From: Tetramitus jugosus
Taxonomy: Eukaryota > Heterolobosea > Eutetramitea > Acrasida > Vahlkampfiidae
Reading direction: 5' to 3'
Assembly: GCA_937625935.1 (NCBI GenBank)
Contig: OW569363.1
Coordinates: forward strand, 372,001 to 436,000
DNA: 64,000 bases
Shown piece by piece: positions 50,478 to 60,212 of this stretch. The position numbers were made by a program, and so were the translations under genes. Positions within the stretch are counted from its first letter, which is position 1. Every line of letters starts with the position of its first letter. Under the pieces are notes generated by a model that saw nothing but the letters and a program-made list of their open reading frames with translations, made no database searches and was not told the DNA's origin.

Positions 50478-52103
50478 ATGAAGAGACGAACAAACAACAC
50501 TGTGTTGTCATCAAACAACAACAAGAAACAAAAGCTCGAAAAACAAGAAGAACGAATTGCCGCACTCGATTCTCACATTGAAGAATCAAGCTTCGAAGAA
50601 GACAACACCAACATTGAAAACAACGAAGAAGAAGAAGAAGAAGAACAAGCTGATGACAATGACGATAATGATAACAATCTCTTGAGTAATGGATTTGATG
50701 ATTTTGGATTAAAGGCCAAAAATTGGAAGAAACAAAAGCTTTCACCATTTCGAAAGGATCTCTACGTTGAACATGACAGTATCAAGTCAATGAAGTTGGA
50801 AACGGTTGATGAGTTTAGGCGCCTTCATGAAATCCGTGTCATTGGTGACAATTTGCCCCATCCAATTACGGAGTTTTCTCAGGCGGGAAATAATTTTCCG
50901 ACGGCTGTACTGGAAACGATTGAAAAGCTAAAGTTTACGAAACCGACACCGATTCAATCTCAAGCATGGCCCATCATTTTGAAGGGCAATGATATGGTGG
51001 GATTGGCAGAAACAGGTTCAGGAAAGACACTTGCGTTTGTTTTGCCTGCTCTGACTCACATTCTCGACCAAAAACCAATTGAAAAGGGTGAAGGCCCCAT
51101 TGTGTTGATTTTGGCGCCAACGCGTGAACTTGCTGTACAAATTCAACAAGAGTGCGACAAGTATGGCCTCAATGCACAACCAGATTCTCAAGTCCATTCA
51201 AAAGCAAGAACAAAGCAACAACAAAAGCTACAAGACAAGGAAGTTGATATTAGGAATGCTTGCATCTATGGTGGTGAAGCCAGAAGAAGACAAATTCAAG
51301 AGCTAAAGGGTCGTCCACAAATTGTGATTGCCACACCTGGAAGATTACTGGATTTCTTGGCTGCTGAGGTGACTTCACTGAGCAGAGTGACGTATCTGGT
51401 GTTGGATGAGGCTGATCGTATGCTCGATATGGGTTTTGCTCCACAAATCAATCAAATTCTGTCTCAGATTCGACCTGATCGACAAACAGTCATGTTCAGT
51501 GCGACATGGGGCGCTGATGTGCAAGAGTTGGCATCCAAATTCATGAACAAGCCATTAGTGGTGAACATTGGTAGTGTAGGAATGTCTGCCAATCGTAACG
51601 TTCAACAACAATTCTTGTTCATTCAGGAGAGTGACAAGATGAACCGTTTGTTGAAGCTGTTGGGTGATATCATGGATGGTGGTCGTATTCTCATCTTTTG
51701 CATGACGAAACAAAAGACTGATTTTGTCACCCAGAAGCTCAGAGAGGACGGATGGCCTGCACTCAGCATTCACGGCTCCAGGAATCAACAGGAGAGAGAA
51801 TGGGTGATTAAGGAGTTTAGATCCGGTGATACACCACTCATGGTTGCTACCGATGTGGCCGCAAGAGGACTGGACATTAAAGATATCAAGTACGTCATCA
51901 ATTTCGATATGCCAAAGGAGATTGAGACGTATGTGCATCGGATTGGAAGAACAGGTCGTGCACAAAACAAGGGAAATGCCATCTCATTCTTCACACCAGA
52001 CAATGTCTATCTCGCAAAGTCACTCATTCACTTGATGAATCAATCAAAGCACGAAGTGCCATCACAGTTGCTCAAACTGAAGAAATTGTCATCTAAACGA
52101 TAA
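50478..52103 (+). CDS. DEAD-box RNA helicase (Dbp2/DDX5-like)
   Basis: The 541-aa product contains all DEAD-box motifs in order: the Q motif near PTPIQSQAWP, AETGSGKT, PTRELA, ATPGRLLDF, VLDEADRMLDMGF, SAT, the RNA-binding ILIFCMTK, HGSRNQQERE, DVAARGLDI and HRIGRTGR. The order and the PPITEF-like HPITEF before the Q motif suggest the Dbp2/DDX5 group, which acts in ribosome synthesis and mRNA metabolism. The first 80 residues are Lys-rich then very acidic (a run of Glu at about 55-60). An insert in the region after PTRELA (about residues 230-255) is longer than usual. I chose ATG 50478 after a CAAGAA leader; 50370 would add 36 residues. Confidence 0.9.
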   Translation: MKRRTNNTVLSSNNNKKQKLEKQEERIAALDSHIEESSFEEDNTNIENNEEEEEEEQADDNDDNDNNLLSNGFDDFGLKAKNWKKQKLSPFRKDLYVEHDSIKSMKLETVDEFRRLHEIRVIGDNLPHPITEFSQAGNNFPTAVLETIEKLKFTKPTPIQSQAWPIILKGNDMVGLAETGSGKTLAFVLPALTHILDQKPIEKGEGPIVLILAPTRELAVQIQQECDKYGLNAQPDSQVHSKARTKQQQKLQDKEVDIRNACIYGGEARRRQIQELKGRPQIVIATPGRLLDFLAAEVTSLSRVTYLVLDEADRMLDMGFAPQINQILSQIRPDRQTVMFSATWGADVQELASKFMNKPLVVNIGSVGMSANRNVQQQFLFIQESDKMNRLLKLLGDIMDGGRILIFCMTKQKTDFVTQKLREDGWPALSIHGSRNQQEREWVIKEFRSGDTPLMVATDVAARGLDIKDIKYVINFDMPKEIETYVHRIGRTGRAQNKGNAISFFTPDNVYLAKSLIHLMNQSKHEVPSQLLKLKKLSSKR

Positions 52104-52336
52104 ATTAAACAACATGACACATATCACAACGACAACCACACACAAACAAACAAACAACAACAAGTTTCTTCATTTTATGACAGCATCAGTTTTTACTTTC
52201 TCTCATTCAAAAAAATGGATATCGATTCTCATCGATTCCTGATTCTCGCTCGTTACTACATTCAGTAACTGACTTTTCTCTCGTTTTCTCTCGTCTTCTC
52301 TCTCTCTATTGCCTTGTCTCTACATCGCTCGTTTCA

Positions 52337-52939
52337 TTATTCATCATCACTATCATCACTATCACTATCATCATCAGATTCACTCTCTGAATAAGCCATC
52401 CGATTTGGATTATCAAATATAGCATCATCATCATCATCTGATTCATCATCATAGTCACTACCATTTTCTTCTCGTTCTTCTTGTGATTCACCATTCGTGA
52501 CCTGTTCTTCACCATCATTCACTTCACCATTTTCACCACCATTTTCACTCGTATGATTCTTATTATTCGTATTTTCATCATCCAATATCGTTGTAGCTAC
52601 TGAAGGCGTCTTCTCTACAAACTCCACTGGCCATATACCCATTTTTTTCAAATGTTTGATTTGATGCGTGACGAGAATATGTTCAATAATACCCTTGATT
52701 TTGCCCTTGTTGACCTCTGATCGATCCGTTGCAATAATCAAGTAATCACCCTTCTTGGTCCAAACAAGTTTTTTGAATTTGGAGGGCATCATGACCAAAA
52801 TTTTTTCCTTGTTTGGATATTCGACTTCGACTTGGTTGGTGCCACGGGTGGAAATGACGCGGACAATGCTTTCATTTGGTTGGGGTTCAGGATAACTGTT
52901 GATGATTTGGGAGGTGATGTGTTTTCTGCTTCTGCTCAT
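52337..52939 (-). CDS. EIF1AD: EIF1A domain-containing protein (EIF1AD)
   Basis: EIF1AD carries an S1/eIF1A-type RNA-binding fold and is nuclear in animals. The 200-aa product starts MSRSRKHITSQIINSY, then IVRVISTRGTNQVEVEYP, ILVMMPSKFKKLVWTKKGDY and LIIA, a close match to the family core, with the GIWPVEF motif after it. The last 75 residues are Asp/Glu/Ser-rich and probably disordered. ATG at 52939 is the first in-frame ATG, since the longer frame to 52975 starts at TTG. It is divergent from the F-box gene. Confidence 0.88.
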   Translation of the reverse strand: MSRSRKHITSQIINSYPEPQPNESIVRVISTRGTNQVEVEYPNKEKILVMMPSKFKKLVWTKKGDYLIIATDRSEVNKGKIKGIIEHILVTHQIKHLKKMGIWPVEFVEKTPSVATTILDDENTNNKNHTSENGGENGEVNDGEEQVTNGESQEEREENGSDYDDESDDDDDAIFDNPNRMAYSESESDDDSDSDDSDDE

Positions 52940-53154
52940 GTTTTGTTGTTGTTTTTTGTTGGTTGTTTGAAGCAAATGGGCAGGTTTTTTTTTTCTTGTG
53001 TGTGGAATTCATGTTGGTTAAAGATTGAAGGTTCAATGTCGAGATGCTTGAAGATGCATTTCTGGTGTCTCCCACTCAGGCAAGAGAGATGAAGAACGAC
53101 GGTTCTCGAATCCACATACAAGAAGCTGAAAAAAGGAAAAAAAACTACGCACAA

Positions 53155-54225
53155 ATGCAGCTGAACTGGGATGAATTGTGTCAGATTCTTCTGTTTCTTC
53201 CAGGTTCCGATGTTTGTCACTTTTCTCAGATCAATTCCATTGCCCATGAAGGCATCAGATCTGATCAACACCTCTGGATGCTTCTTATCAAGAGAGATTT
53301 TCCTTGGGAGGTTGGACAAGTGCAGTTGTACCAAGTTGAACATGGAACACTAACTAAATCTCGAGCTCTAACGACAACAAAAACAGGTTCACGCAGCTGT
53401 GATGAAATGAAAGAGTATGCGTGTTACTACAGACACTTTTGTCCATTTCCGTTCCGTCGAGGCGCAGTCAAGTCTGTGGATGAGCATTCAAAGGACGATG
53501 ATCCCAAGATTTTCAATGTGTTGTTCGGTTTGGTCGACAACAGGTTGAATAGAGCTGTGACCAGTGTTTTACTGAACAGAAAACTCGTGTTATCAAGGGA
53601 GAGTAGTGAAGTTAAAAGCACCAGCTTCCAGTCGCAGGGTATCTATAGTTCCGATCGTTTGTTTTTGCAATCGGCGCAGCCAGAGATGACACCAAACTTG
53701 TCAGTCAAACTTTGGATGACTTTCCAGATGAAGGGACTCACGTCAGACATTCACGCATTCCATAATTATGCTAGCTGTCTTGTGATTCCAGTCGATGCTA
53801 GGCATGCATGGTACGAAGATACTTATAGCACTCATCAAGATCCCCATAGTAATTCCTTGAGGAAAGCCATAGTTACACTCAAGGAAACTAAGCTACTCAT
53901 AAACCATGTACTACCATCCAGAAATTGCAAAGGGGTGTTGATTGTTGGTGTTGGTGCTTGGCAACAGGATGCACCCATCACAAAACAGAGGTTCCTCAAC
54001 GATTGTTCCGAGGTGTTCTGCACTTTGCCTTACGTCATGCCTTTAGAATATTTTGAGTTGACTTGTGAGAATGCAGAAGTCATGTCTGATGTTCTGTTGA
54101 GACGCTTTTACACGTTTTATCAGCGGTCTGTTCTTGAAGATGGACCAGTAAAGAAGGTGCAACAACCACAAGAACAACAGCAACGAGAAGAAGTCGTAAC
54201 CGGATGGGGATGCATCATGAGTTAA
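53155..54225 (+). CDS. F-box / Ras-like pseudo-GTPase / CaaX protein, tandem copy 1
   Basis: I chose ATG 53155 because the paralogue at 54356 starts at the same point; an ATG at 53044 would add 37 residues. Residues 1-45 are an F-box (LNWDELCQILLFLPGSDVC, SQINSIAHEG, LWMLLIKRD). The rest follows a Ras fold without its active residues: FNVLFGLVDNRLNRAV where a GxxxxGK loop is expected, LSVKLWMTF for the switch II strand, CLVIPVDARHAW, KGVLIVGVGAWQQD where NKxD is expected, and YFELTCENAEVM like the SAK loop. It ends GWGCIMS, a CaaX box that should be farnesylated. No GTP binding is expected; membrane-tethered SCF adaptor function is inferred. Confidence 0.75.
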   Translation: MQLNWDELCQILLFLPGSDVCHFSQINSIAHEGIRSDQHLWMLLIKRDFPWEVGQVQLYQVEHGTLTKSRALTTTKTGSRSCDEMKEYACYYRHFCPFPFRRGAVKSVDEHSKDDDPKIFNVLFGLVDNRLNRAVTSVLLNRKLVLSRESSEVKSTSFQSQGIYSSDRLFLQSAQPEMTPNLSVKLWMTFQMKGLTSDIHAFHNYASCLVIPVDARHAWYEDTYSTHQDPHSNSLRKAIVTLKETKLLINHVLPSRNCKGVLIVGVGAWQQDAPITKQRFLNDCSEVFCTLPYVMPLEYFELTCENAEVMSDVLLRRFYTFYQRSVLEDGPVKKVQQPQEQQQREEVVTGWGCIMS

Positions 54226-54355
54226 TAGTGATGGGATGCATACTAAGTATAGATAATACAGTGATTGTGATTCACTCTATTCCAGATCCATGTAATTCTG
54301 ACAAAGGAATTGTTTCCAGCGACTTCCTTACTCCGCTCGCAAAACAAATCAACAG

Positions 54356-55387
54356 ATGATGAGCCGGGACGAATTATGCCAGATTCTTCTCTTTCTTCCA
54401 GGTTCTGACATTTGTCACTATTCTCAGATCAATTCCATTGCCTATGACGACATCATATCTGATCAACACCTTTGGACACTCCTTCTCAGGAGAGACTTTC
54501 ATTGGAAGGTGGAACAATTACCATTTGACCAAGATAAACCTCCTGAACAAGAAGAGCTGCAGTCCGCCATTACAAGTTGGTGTGACGAAATGAGAGATTA
54601 CACGTGCTATTACACACAATTTTATCAGTTTCCATTCCATCGAGTCAAATCGCGCCCCATACACGACAGTTGGTATGATCCCCCGACTCTAAAAGTTTTG
54701 TTCGGTGTGCCGGACAGCGCATTGAATAACTCACTGATCCGTGCACTACAGAGCAGCAAACTCATCATACCAAGGAACGATGCACTTGCGTATGCAACGC
54801 TGGTTGGTATTGATTTCGAATGTGTGTACCTGGCATCAACACAGCCAAAGATAACTCCGAACTTATCAATTCAACTTTGGACGATTCTTAATGCACAGAG
54901 GCGATATAAACCATACTTAATGGGTCACTATCTTGGCATTCGATGCATGGTGATCACAATTAACACTAAACATGCATGGAACGAAGATACTTATTGCACA
55001 AATCATCCCCATAGTTTTGAAGGTTCGAATTCCTTGTCGAGAGCCTTGACTACACTAAAGGAGACTCAACCCAATATTACCATTGTACCACCAAAAGCGT
55101 GCAAAGGTGTGTTGATTGTTGGTGTTGGTGCTTGGCAACAGGATGCACCCATCACAAAACAGAGGTTCCTCAACGATTGTATCGAGGTGTTCGATATCTT
55201 GCCTTTGGAATATTTTGAGTTGACTTGTGAGAATGCAGAAGTCATGTCTGATGTTCTGTTGAGACGCTTTTACACGTTTTATCAGCGGTCTGTTCTTGAA
55301 GATGGACCAGTAAAGAAGGTGCAACAACCACAAGAACAACAGCAACAAGAAATAGTTGCAACCGGATGGGGATGCATCATGAGTTAA
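54356..55387 (+). CDS. F-box / Ras-like pseudo-GTPase / CaaX protein, tandem copy 2
   Basis: ATGATG at 54356 opens a 343-aa frame with the same plan as copy 1: F-box (RDELCQILLFLPGSDICH), a P-loop-less Ras-like strand (LKVLFGVPDSALNNSL), LSIQLWTILN, MVITINTKHAW, KGVLIVGVGAWQQD and YFELTCENAEVM, then GWGCIMS. The middle third has diverged from copy 1, while the last 280 bp of coding sequence are almost identical, which suggests gene conversion. It lies 130 bp downstream of copy 1, on the same strand. The terminal Cys fits prenylation. Confidence 0.75.
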   Translation: MMSRDELCQILLFLPGSDICHYSQINSIAYDDIISDQHLWTLLLRRDFHWKVEQLPFDQDKPPEQEELQSAITSWCDEMRDYTCYYTQFYQFPFHRVKSRPIHDSWYDPPTLKVLFGVPDSALNNSLIRALQSSKLIIPRNDALAYATLVGIDFECVYLASTQPKITPNLSIQLWTILNAQRRYKPYLMGHYLGIRCMVITINTKHAWNEDTYCTNHPHSFEGSNSLSRALTTLKETQPNITIVPPKACKGVLIVGVGAWQQDAPITKQRFLNDCIEVFDILPLEYFELTCENAEVMSDVLLRRFYTFYQRSVLEDGPVKKVQQPQEQQQQEIVATGWGCIMS

Positions 55388-55394
55388 TAGTGAT
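55108..55394. repeat. Near-identical block shared with 53934-54232
   Basis: Runs of about 70 and 138 bases are identical between the two F-box/Ras-like genes in their 3' thirds, including synonymous sites, while the middle of each gene is diverged. The match continues 10 bp past the stop codons. Confidence 0.8.
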
Positions 55395-55492
55395 ACTCTT
55401 CTGACAATTTAAATGGATCATTGGCTACAGCAAGCCAATTAGCGCTTATTCGAACCATGCTCTCTCATATTTTCAACACCCTCTCACTCGTG

Positions 55493-57598
55493 TTACACTG
55501 GAGGAGGGTAAGAGCTGTACTTCTTGGTTCTTTCTCTGAGCGACATCCTATGCACTGGCTTTTCCTTTTTAGTGTTACAGGTGCTTTCGCTTTCGTCTTC
55601 ACTTTCTTTGCTCGTAGTATTGGATTCATCCGTGGTGAGTTTCATGCATTTCGCTCTGCTGTAGTTGCTATGGACATTAAATCGTTTTCTTTTTGGTCCT
55701 TGGTAGTCGTCATCGTTGTTCGTTCGTTTGGCACTCACTTCTTTACACAACTCTTCCAATTCAATCGCCTGCTGTGGCTTGATTTTCTGCAATATGTCTT
55801 TGTATAATGAGATAGGATAGCGGTGCACCTTTAGTGTGGCCAACATGACGTCATAGGCATATTGTCCATGGCGATTCTTGAGGTGCAGCTTGATGCCAGG
55901 CAATTCAAGTAACTCTTCAATCATATTGGGTATGGCCCTGATTGAACTACATGCAGCATGAAGAATGGTGTCCTGGTTAATATTGTTGACTTGATTCACA
56001 TCATGGATTCCATATCGTTGAATCATGGTCCTTGCCAACTCCAAACGCGCGCCATACAATGCGACATGAAGATAGGTATTGCCATACATGTTTGCATACG
56101 TACGCACACTCTCAGCCCCCAGTTTATCAAATGCCAATAATGCCAGCTGTTCATCGTTTTCATGAATGAGACCCAACACACCAGTCTTGAATTCCATATT
56201 TTGAGAAAGATTCGCATCGCTCGAAGCAGCGTGCTCCAACACTTTAAACAGGACGCACGGACGAGTAAACGTATCGAGATAGTTCTTTGGTATGATTGAT
56301 GGAGGCAATGAGCACCCAAGATCGCAGAATAGTTGATACAGTTGAGGCGCGCGCTCTGTGTAAGTGAGCAACCGAGGAATCGTTTTGACATCGAAATCAA
56401 AATTTGGAATCTCCTTAATCACTGGATACGCTGTATCTCCGAGATTGATCAAGCACCCGGGCGATAAGATGATCTCAAATTCGTTCCTTGTGAACTTTGG
56501 AAAGAAGAAGGATACAAAGTTTTTTGCACTACACTTTGTACCGGAGAGAAGGGTGCGCCAATCGTCCATTTGGAACCATGTGAACATCTCATTGGAATAC
56601 TTTTGGTACAATTTCTCCAACAACACTTGTCTCACTCTCCATTGACCATAGTACAACGCATCGTACAGATAGGATCTCAGCGTAGAATAACTCTTTTCCA
56701 TACTGATGCGAGGTGAGACGCCATGGCGAATCAAATCATCAAACACCAGAGTCCTATCCGTTTGATACACACCTGGAGATACCTTGAGCTTGATATCTTC
56801 ATTGAAAAAAGTGGGATGCAACGCCAGTCGCATAAACTCTCGCCCAGTGGTCACCTTGGTTCTCGCTTTTGCAAATTCGCCCATCATTGTCATATCAATC
56901 GCTTCATTCTTGAGTGCCATGTGCTGCTTAATGTACTTCCAATTGGCTTCAATACCCTTGTCCGTCACATCTAGATTGTACACATTCAAGTGCTTTAGTT
57001 TTGGAAACATGTACAGTGCATCAATCATGATACTCAACAATCTCATTCGGTGAATCCTGTATCGATTCGTCACATACTCACTCGCGTGATAAAGACTCCT
57101 GTCTAAAATCTCATCATATATATCACTCGTATTGTGCATGGAGTCTCTAGAACTGTGAAAATCACGACCTTCTCTCTTGTAACAAAAAATGTTTAGTGTT
57201 TCAATGCTCGTCTGACGTGCAGCTCTTCTCATCGGTTCTGGTTCCATGAGCTCTGACAAAAAGGTGCGATCATACTGTGGCACACCATTGTTCCTCGGTT
57301 CTTCCACAATGAAACTGTCGGGAATTGTGAGTTCTTTGAGTCGGGGACATGACAAGAAAATGTCCTTCATTGACAATTGTGGATTACTGGGCAATAGGAG
57401 TGTCCTTAGATTGTTTTTGCAGTGTTGGATGAGGTGCATGAGGGCACGAGATTTGATACTTGACAGGAAATAGTATCGATCCGTCTTGTTGAACGAGGAT
57501 AGATTGAGGCATGTGATTTGTGAGAGGATGCCCTTCTCGTCGGAGAATTGGTCTCTAAAGTACTTGTTGAGTGTTCTGAGAGAGAGGTAGCTGTACAT
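55493..57598 (-). CDS. F-box-like, leucine-rich and ankyrin-repeat protein
   Basis: The 701-aa product has an F-box-like start (YLSLRTLNKYFRDQF), then leucine-rich repeats (LRTLLLPSNPQLSMKDIFLS, LKELTIPDSF and, later, LKHLNVYNLDVTDKG) to about residue 235. About 500-590 carry ankyrin repeats (NTYLHVALYGARLELARTM, DTILHAACSSIRAIPNM, NRHGQYAYDVM). The last 90 residues are basic with KRKRF, a possible nuclear signal. Such proteins usually recruit targets to SCF ligases; the target is unknown. ATG at 57598 leaves a short F-box, so an upstream exon cannot be excluded. Confidence 0.72.
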   Translation of the reverse strand: MYSYLSLRTLNKYFRDQFSDEKGILSQITCLNLSSFNKTDRYYFLSSIKSRALMHLIQHCKNNLRTLLLPSNPQLSMKDIFLSCPRLKELTIPDSFIVEEPRNNGVPQYDRTFLSELMEPEPMRRAARQTSIETLNIFCYKREGRDFHSSRDSMHNTSDIYDEILDRSLYHASEYVTNRYRIHRMRLLSIMIDALYMFPKLKHLNVYNLDVTDKGIEANWKYIKQHMALKNEAIDMTMMGEFAKARTKVTTGREFMRLALHPTFFNEDIKLKVSPGVYQTDRTLVFDDLIRHGVSPRISMEKSYSTLRSYLYDALYYGQWRVRQVLLEKLYQKYSNEMFTWFQMDDWRTLLSGTKCSAKNFVSFFFPKFTRNEFEIILSPGCLINLGDTAYPVIKEIPNFDFDVKTIPRLLTYTERAPQLYQLFCDLGCSLPPSIIPKNYLDTFTRPCVLFKVLEHAASSDANLSQNMEFKTGVLGLIHENDEQLALLAFDKLGAESVRTYANMYGNTYLHVALYGARLELARTMIQRYGIHDVNQVNNINQDTILHAACSSIRAIPNMIEELLELPGIKLHLKNRHGQYAYDVMLATLKVHRYPISLYKDILQKIKPQQAIELEELCKEVSAKRTNNDDDYQGPKRKRFNVHSNYSRAKCMKLTTDESNTTSKESEDESESTCNTKKEKPVHRMSLRERTKKYSSYPPPV

Positions 57599-57956
57599 GT
57601 ATGATCATGATGGAGATGTGGAGAAAGAGAGAGATGATGATTCAATTTGGTTATTCGTATTGTGTTTGTTTTTTTTTGTATTGCATTTAAAGGCATGAAC
57701 GTTTTTGTTTGTTGAAGAAAATATGACAACATACTATGGTAAAACAGGCAGATAAGTGAAAATGTGGAGCTGAATGTTACTCGGTATGTCACGAAAGGAT
57801 TTGTTTTGTTGATCTTGCATTTGCTCTACTCGTTCAACCAATTTTCAATATTGGTTTGTTGTTGTTTTTTTTGTATTGTTTTTAATTTGCAGGGTGGAAA
57901 ACTTCCATCAAATTTGTGAAGTCGCACTTTTTTGGCGGCAATAAATTTTTGTTGTT
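57599..57956. other. Intergenic region without gene
   Basis: Between the start of the F-box/ankyrin gene and the stop of PheRS beta. Contains GTT/TTG runs and a TTTTTTGGCGGCA motif at 57928-57940, with no open frame of note that starts with ATG. Confidence 0.5.
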
Positions 57957-59958
57957 TTATAAGAAAGGTTCAACGTCAAACTCCAAGACACTGCATGGGT
58001 ATTTGACACCGAATGCTTGCATGACATCAGGGTGAATAATACCAAAGGTACCAACCTTCTTTCCACCGAACAAAATGTTGGCTTGTCTGCCTGGGAAGTA
58101 GCTCTCATCATTGGATGCTTCTATGCTGTAACCTTCGTTGGCATCGAATGGGATAGCCATGACTTCCATCAATCGATCAACGAGACCGTGAATAATTTCG
58201 AAGCCAGAGGTCGTCGAGCAGAACAAGGCAGCAGCCTTTCTGATGTTTCTTGCTCCAACATCAGTTGTCTCATCAACCAACACAACATCGTTCACTTCGA
58301 ACAATTGAATAGGAAGACCAGTCTTCAAATTCTGTTGCAGCGTTTTCAACAATCCAGGGATCAAACTGATTCTACATGCTTGGAATTCAAAGGTCTTTGG
58401 ATTCGAGATGGTGACAGCAGTCTTACCATCGTCCTTCTTGTTCATCTGTTCAAAGTTTTCCTTGTCGGAGCAGAGAATGAGAGTGAGAGCTTCGGTGAAA
58501 CCAGCCATTGCAAACTCGAGTCTCAAGTGATCAGTCAATTGATTCAATGGGTTTTGTCTGCCGACAGTGGATGACTTTGGATTGGTTTTCACGAGATTGT
58601 TGTATCCGTACGCAATGGCAACATCTTCCATAATATCACAAGCATGCAAAATATCACTTCTCGTTGGTGGAGCCTTGACTGAAATCGAATTGTTACCCTT
58701 CTTCAAAGCATGCAATTGCATCTTTTCCAACAATTCACAAATCGTATCAATGTCCAAATTGACACCGACTTGGTTGTTCACAAAGTCAACAGAGCACTCG
58801 AATTCTGGCAATCCCAAATCAGGTGTAAGCTCGCTGTGTCCATCAGGATAAACAACTTTCACTTGTTCAACAGTGAATGGATGCTCGCAATGTTCGCTAA
58901 ACATGGTAACCATCGTATTCAACACAATCATTGCCTTTGTTCTATCTGTACCAGTACACTCAATGAAAATATCTCTCGTGTCCAAAGTAATCTTTGAATG
59001 TTCGCCGTTAATAATTGGTGGAAGTGACAAAACAACACCCTTGTTGTCATAGATGACAGGATAGACTGGGCTGTCCTTAATAATTGGAACAAAAGGCTTC
59101 AAGTGCTTATATCTTTCATTCTATGATTCCAAAAAAATTAGTTTTCATGATCATCAACAGAAAACACAAAAAAACAACAGCAACATACAGTTTCATACAA
59201 GTTCATCAACTCAACAGCATTCTTCTTCTCAGTCTGAGTCAAAGCAACAAATGCAATGTCCTTTGGAGCTTGAGCCTTATAGGTGAATGGTGCACTAATG
59301 TCCAAAGTGCTCAAATCATGAGTACCAATAGCAACAAGTGTTCTCTTTCTACAAATGTTTTGATGCAACTTGTCTTGCAAATCAATCAAGCTATCATAAA
59401 CAGCTTGATCCATCTTTACACCTCTCAACACTGCACAGACAACAAATGGTCTAATTTGCTTGGTCTACACATACACACATTCAATCAATTCATTCAAATA
59501 GAGAGAGAAAAAAAATCAGCATGTGTGAGTCGCACAAGAATTCTTTTCAAACAAAAAAGCTAAAAAAGCAAAAAAATAATTACCTCTGCTTCCACATTCA
59601 TCACCAAAAGCTTTGATGGATTTCTGACAGAAAAAGTAGGTGTCTTCTCCAATTGAAGGAAAATACGGAGTGCACGAACAATACCCTCCTCACACAACAA
59701 GTCATAACGATTAGCAGGAATTTCAATCTTGAAAATTTCTTCATCAGAGTACTTTTCGAGTTCCTTGAGTGTTTGTTTGTCCAATTTTCCACTTGATCCA
59801 CCAACACTCAATCTCTCCTTCATCTTAATTCTTCTTTCGGAAGTGACCTCATCGAGTTCAATGCCGAATTGGAAACACAAGTCTTGGAATTGGTCCTCAG
59901 TGTATGACTTTCCTAATTTTTTGAATAAACGTTCACTTTTGATGGATACAACTGGCAT
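57957..59958 (-). CDS. FARSB: Phenylalanyl-tRNA synthetase beta subunit, cytosolic, 3 exons
   Basis: FARSB is the structural and editing partner in the alpha2beta2 enzyme that charges tRNA-Phe. Exons are 59584-59958, 59189-59464 and 57957-59120; introns of 119 and 68 nt (GTAATT...GTGTAG; GTATGT...CATAG) are both phase 0, giving 604 aa (usual 580-590). It starts [16 protein letters not shown] and has [14 protein letters not shown], then [11 protein letters not shown] (B3/4 editing region), then [23 protein letters not shown] (B5, split here by eye) and the B1/catalytic-like fold to the end (FELVE...PFL). Beta subunits of this type lack class II catalytic residues, as expected. The gene shares a 254-bp divergent region with the GTPase gene. 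Confidence 0.93.
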
Positions 59959-60040
59959 TGCTTCTGTTGTTGTTTTTGTTGTTGCTGATCAATGATGTTG
60001 TTTTTTGTTTGTTGTTGTGTGTGAATTTGCACCTGGGTTC

Positions 60041-60050
60041 TTTTGGCGGC
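60041..60050. promoter_or_regulatory. TTTTGGCGGC motif in PheRS beta / GTPase divergent promoter
   Basis: An E2F-like half-site in AT-rich intergenic DNA, 83 bp upstream of the PheRS beta ATG. It belongs to the set discussed in the findings. Confidence 0.4.
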
Positions 60051-60212
60051 GACTCTTGTTCAATTTTTCCACCTGCTGATCCTCCGACATGTCAATTCTC
60101 CTCCATGAAGAGTTGACTGAATATTCAATGGGGCGATTGAAGTGCGACTCGATGGTGGAACAAAAAAACAAACACAACCACAGACAGTTGACACATATCC
60201 GATATCAGAATT

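Noticed and set aside
55421-55807. Plus-strand frame opposite the F-box/ankyrin gene end
   Set aside because: Most of it is the reverse of the coding frame; it starts without a leader and has no domain.
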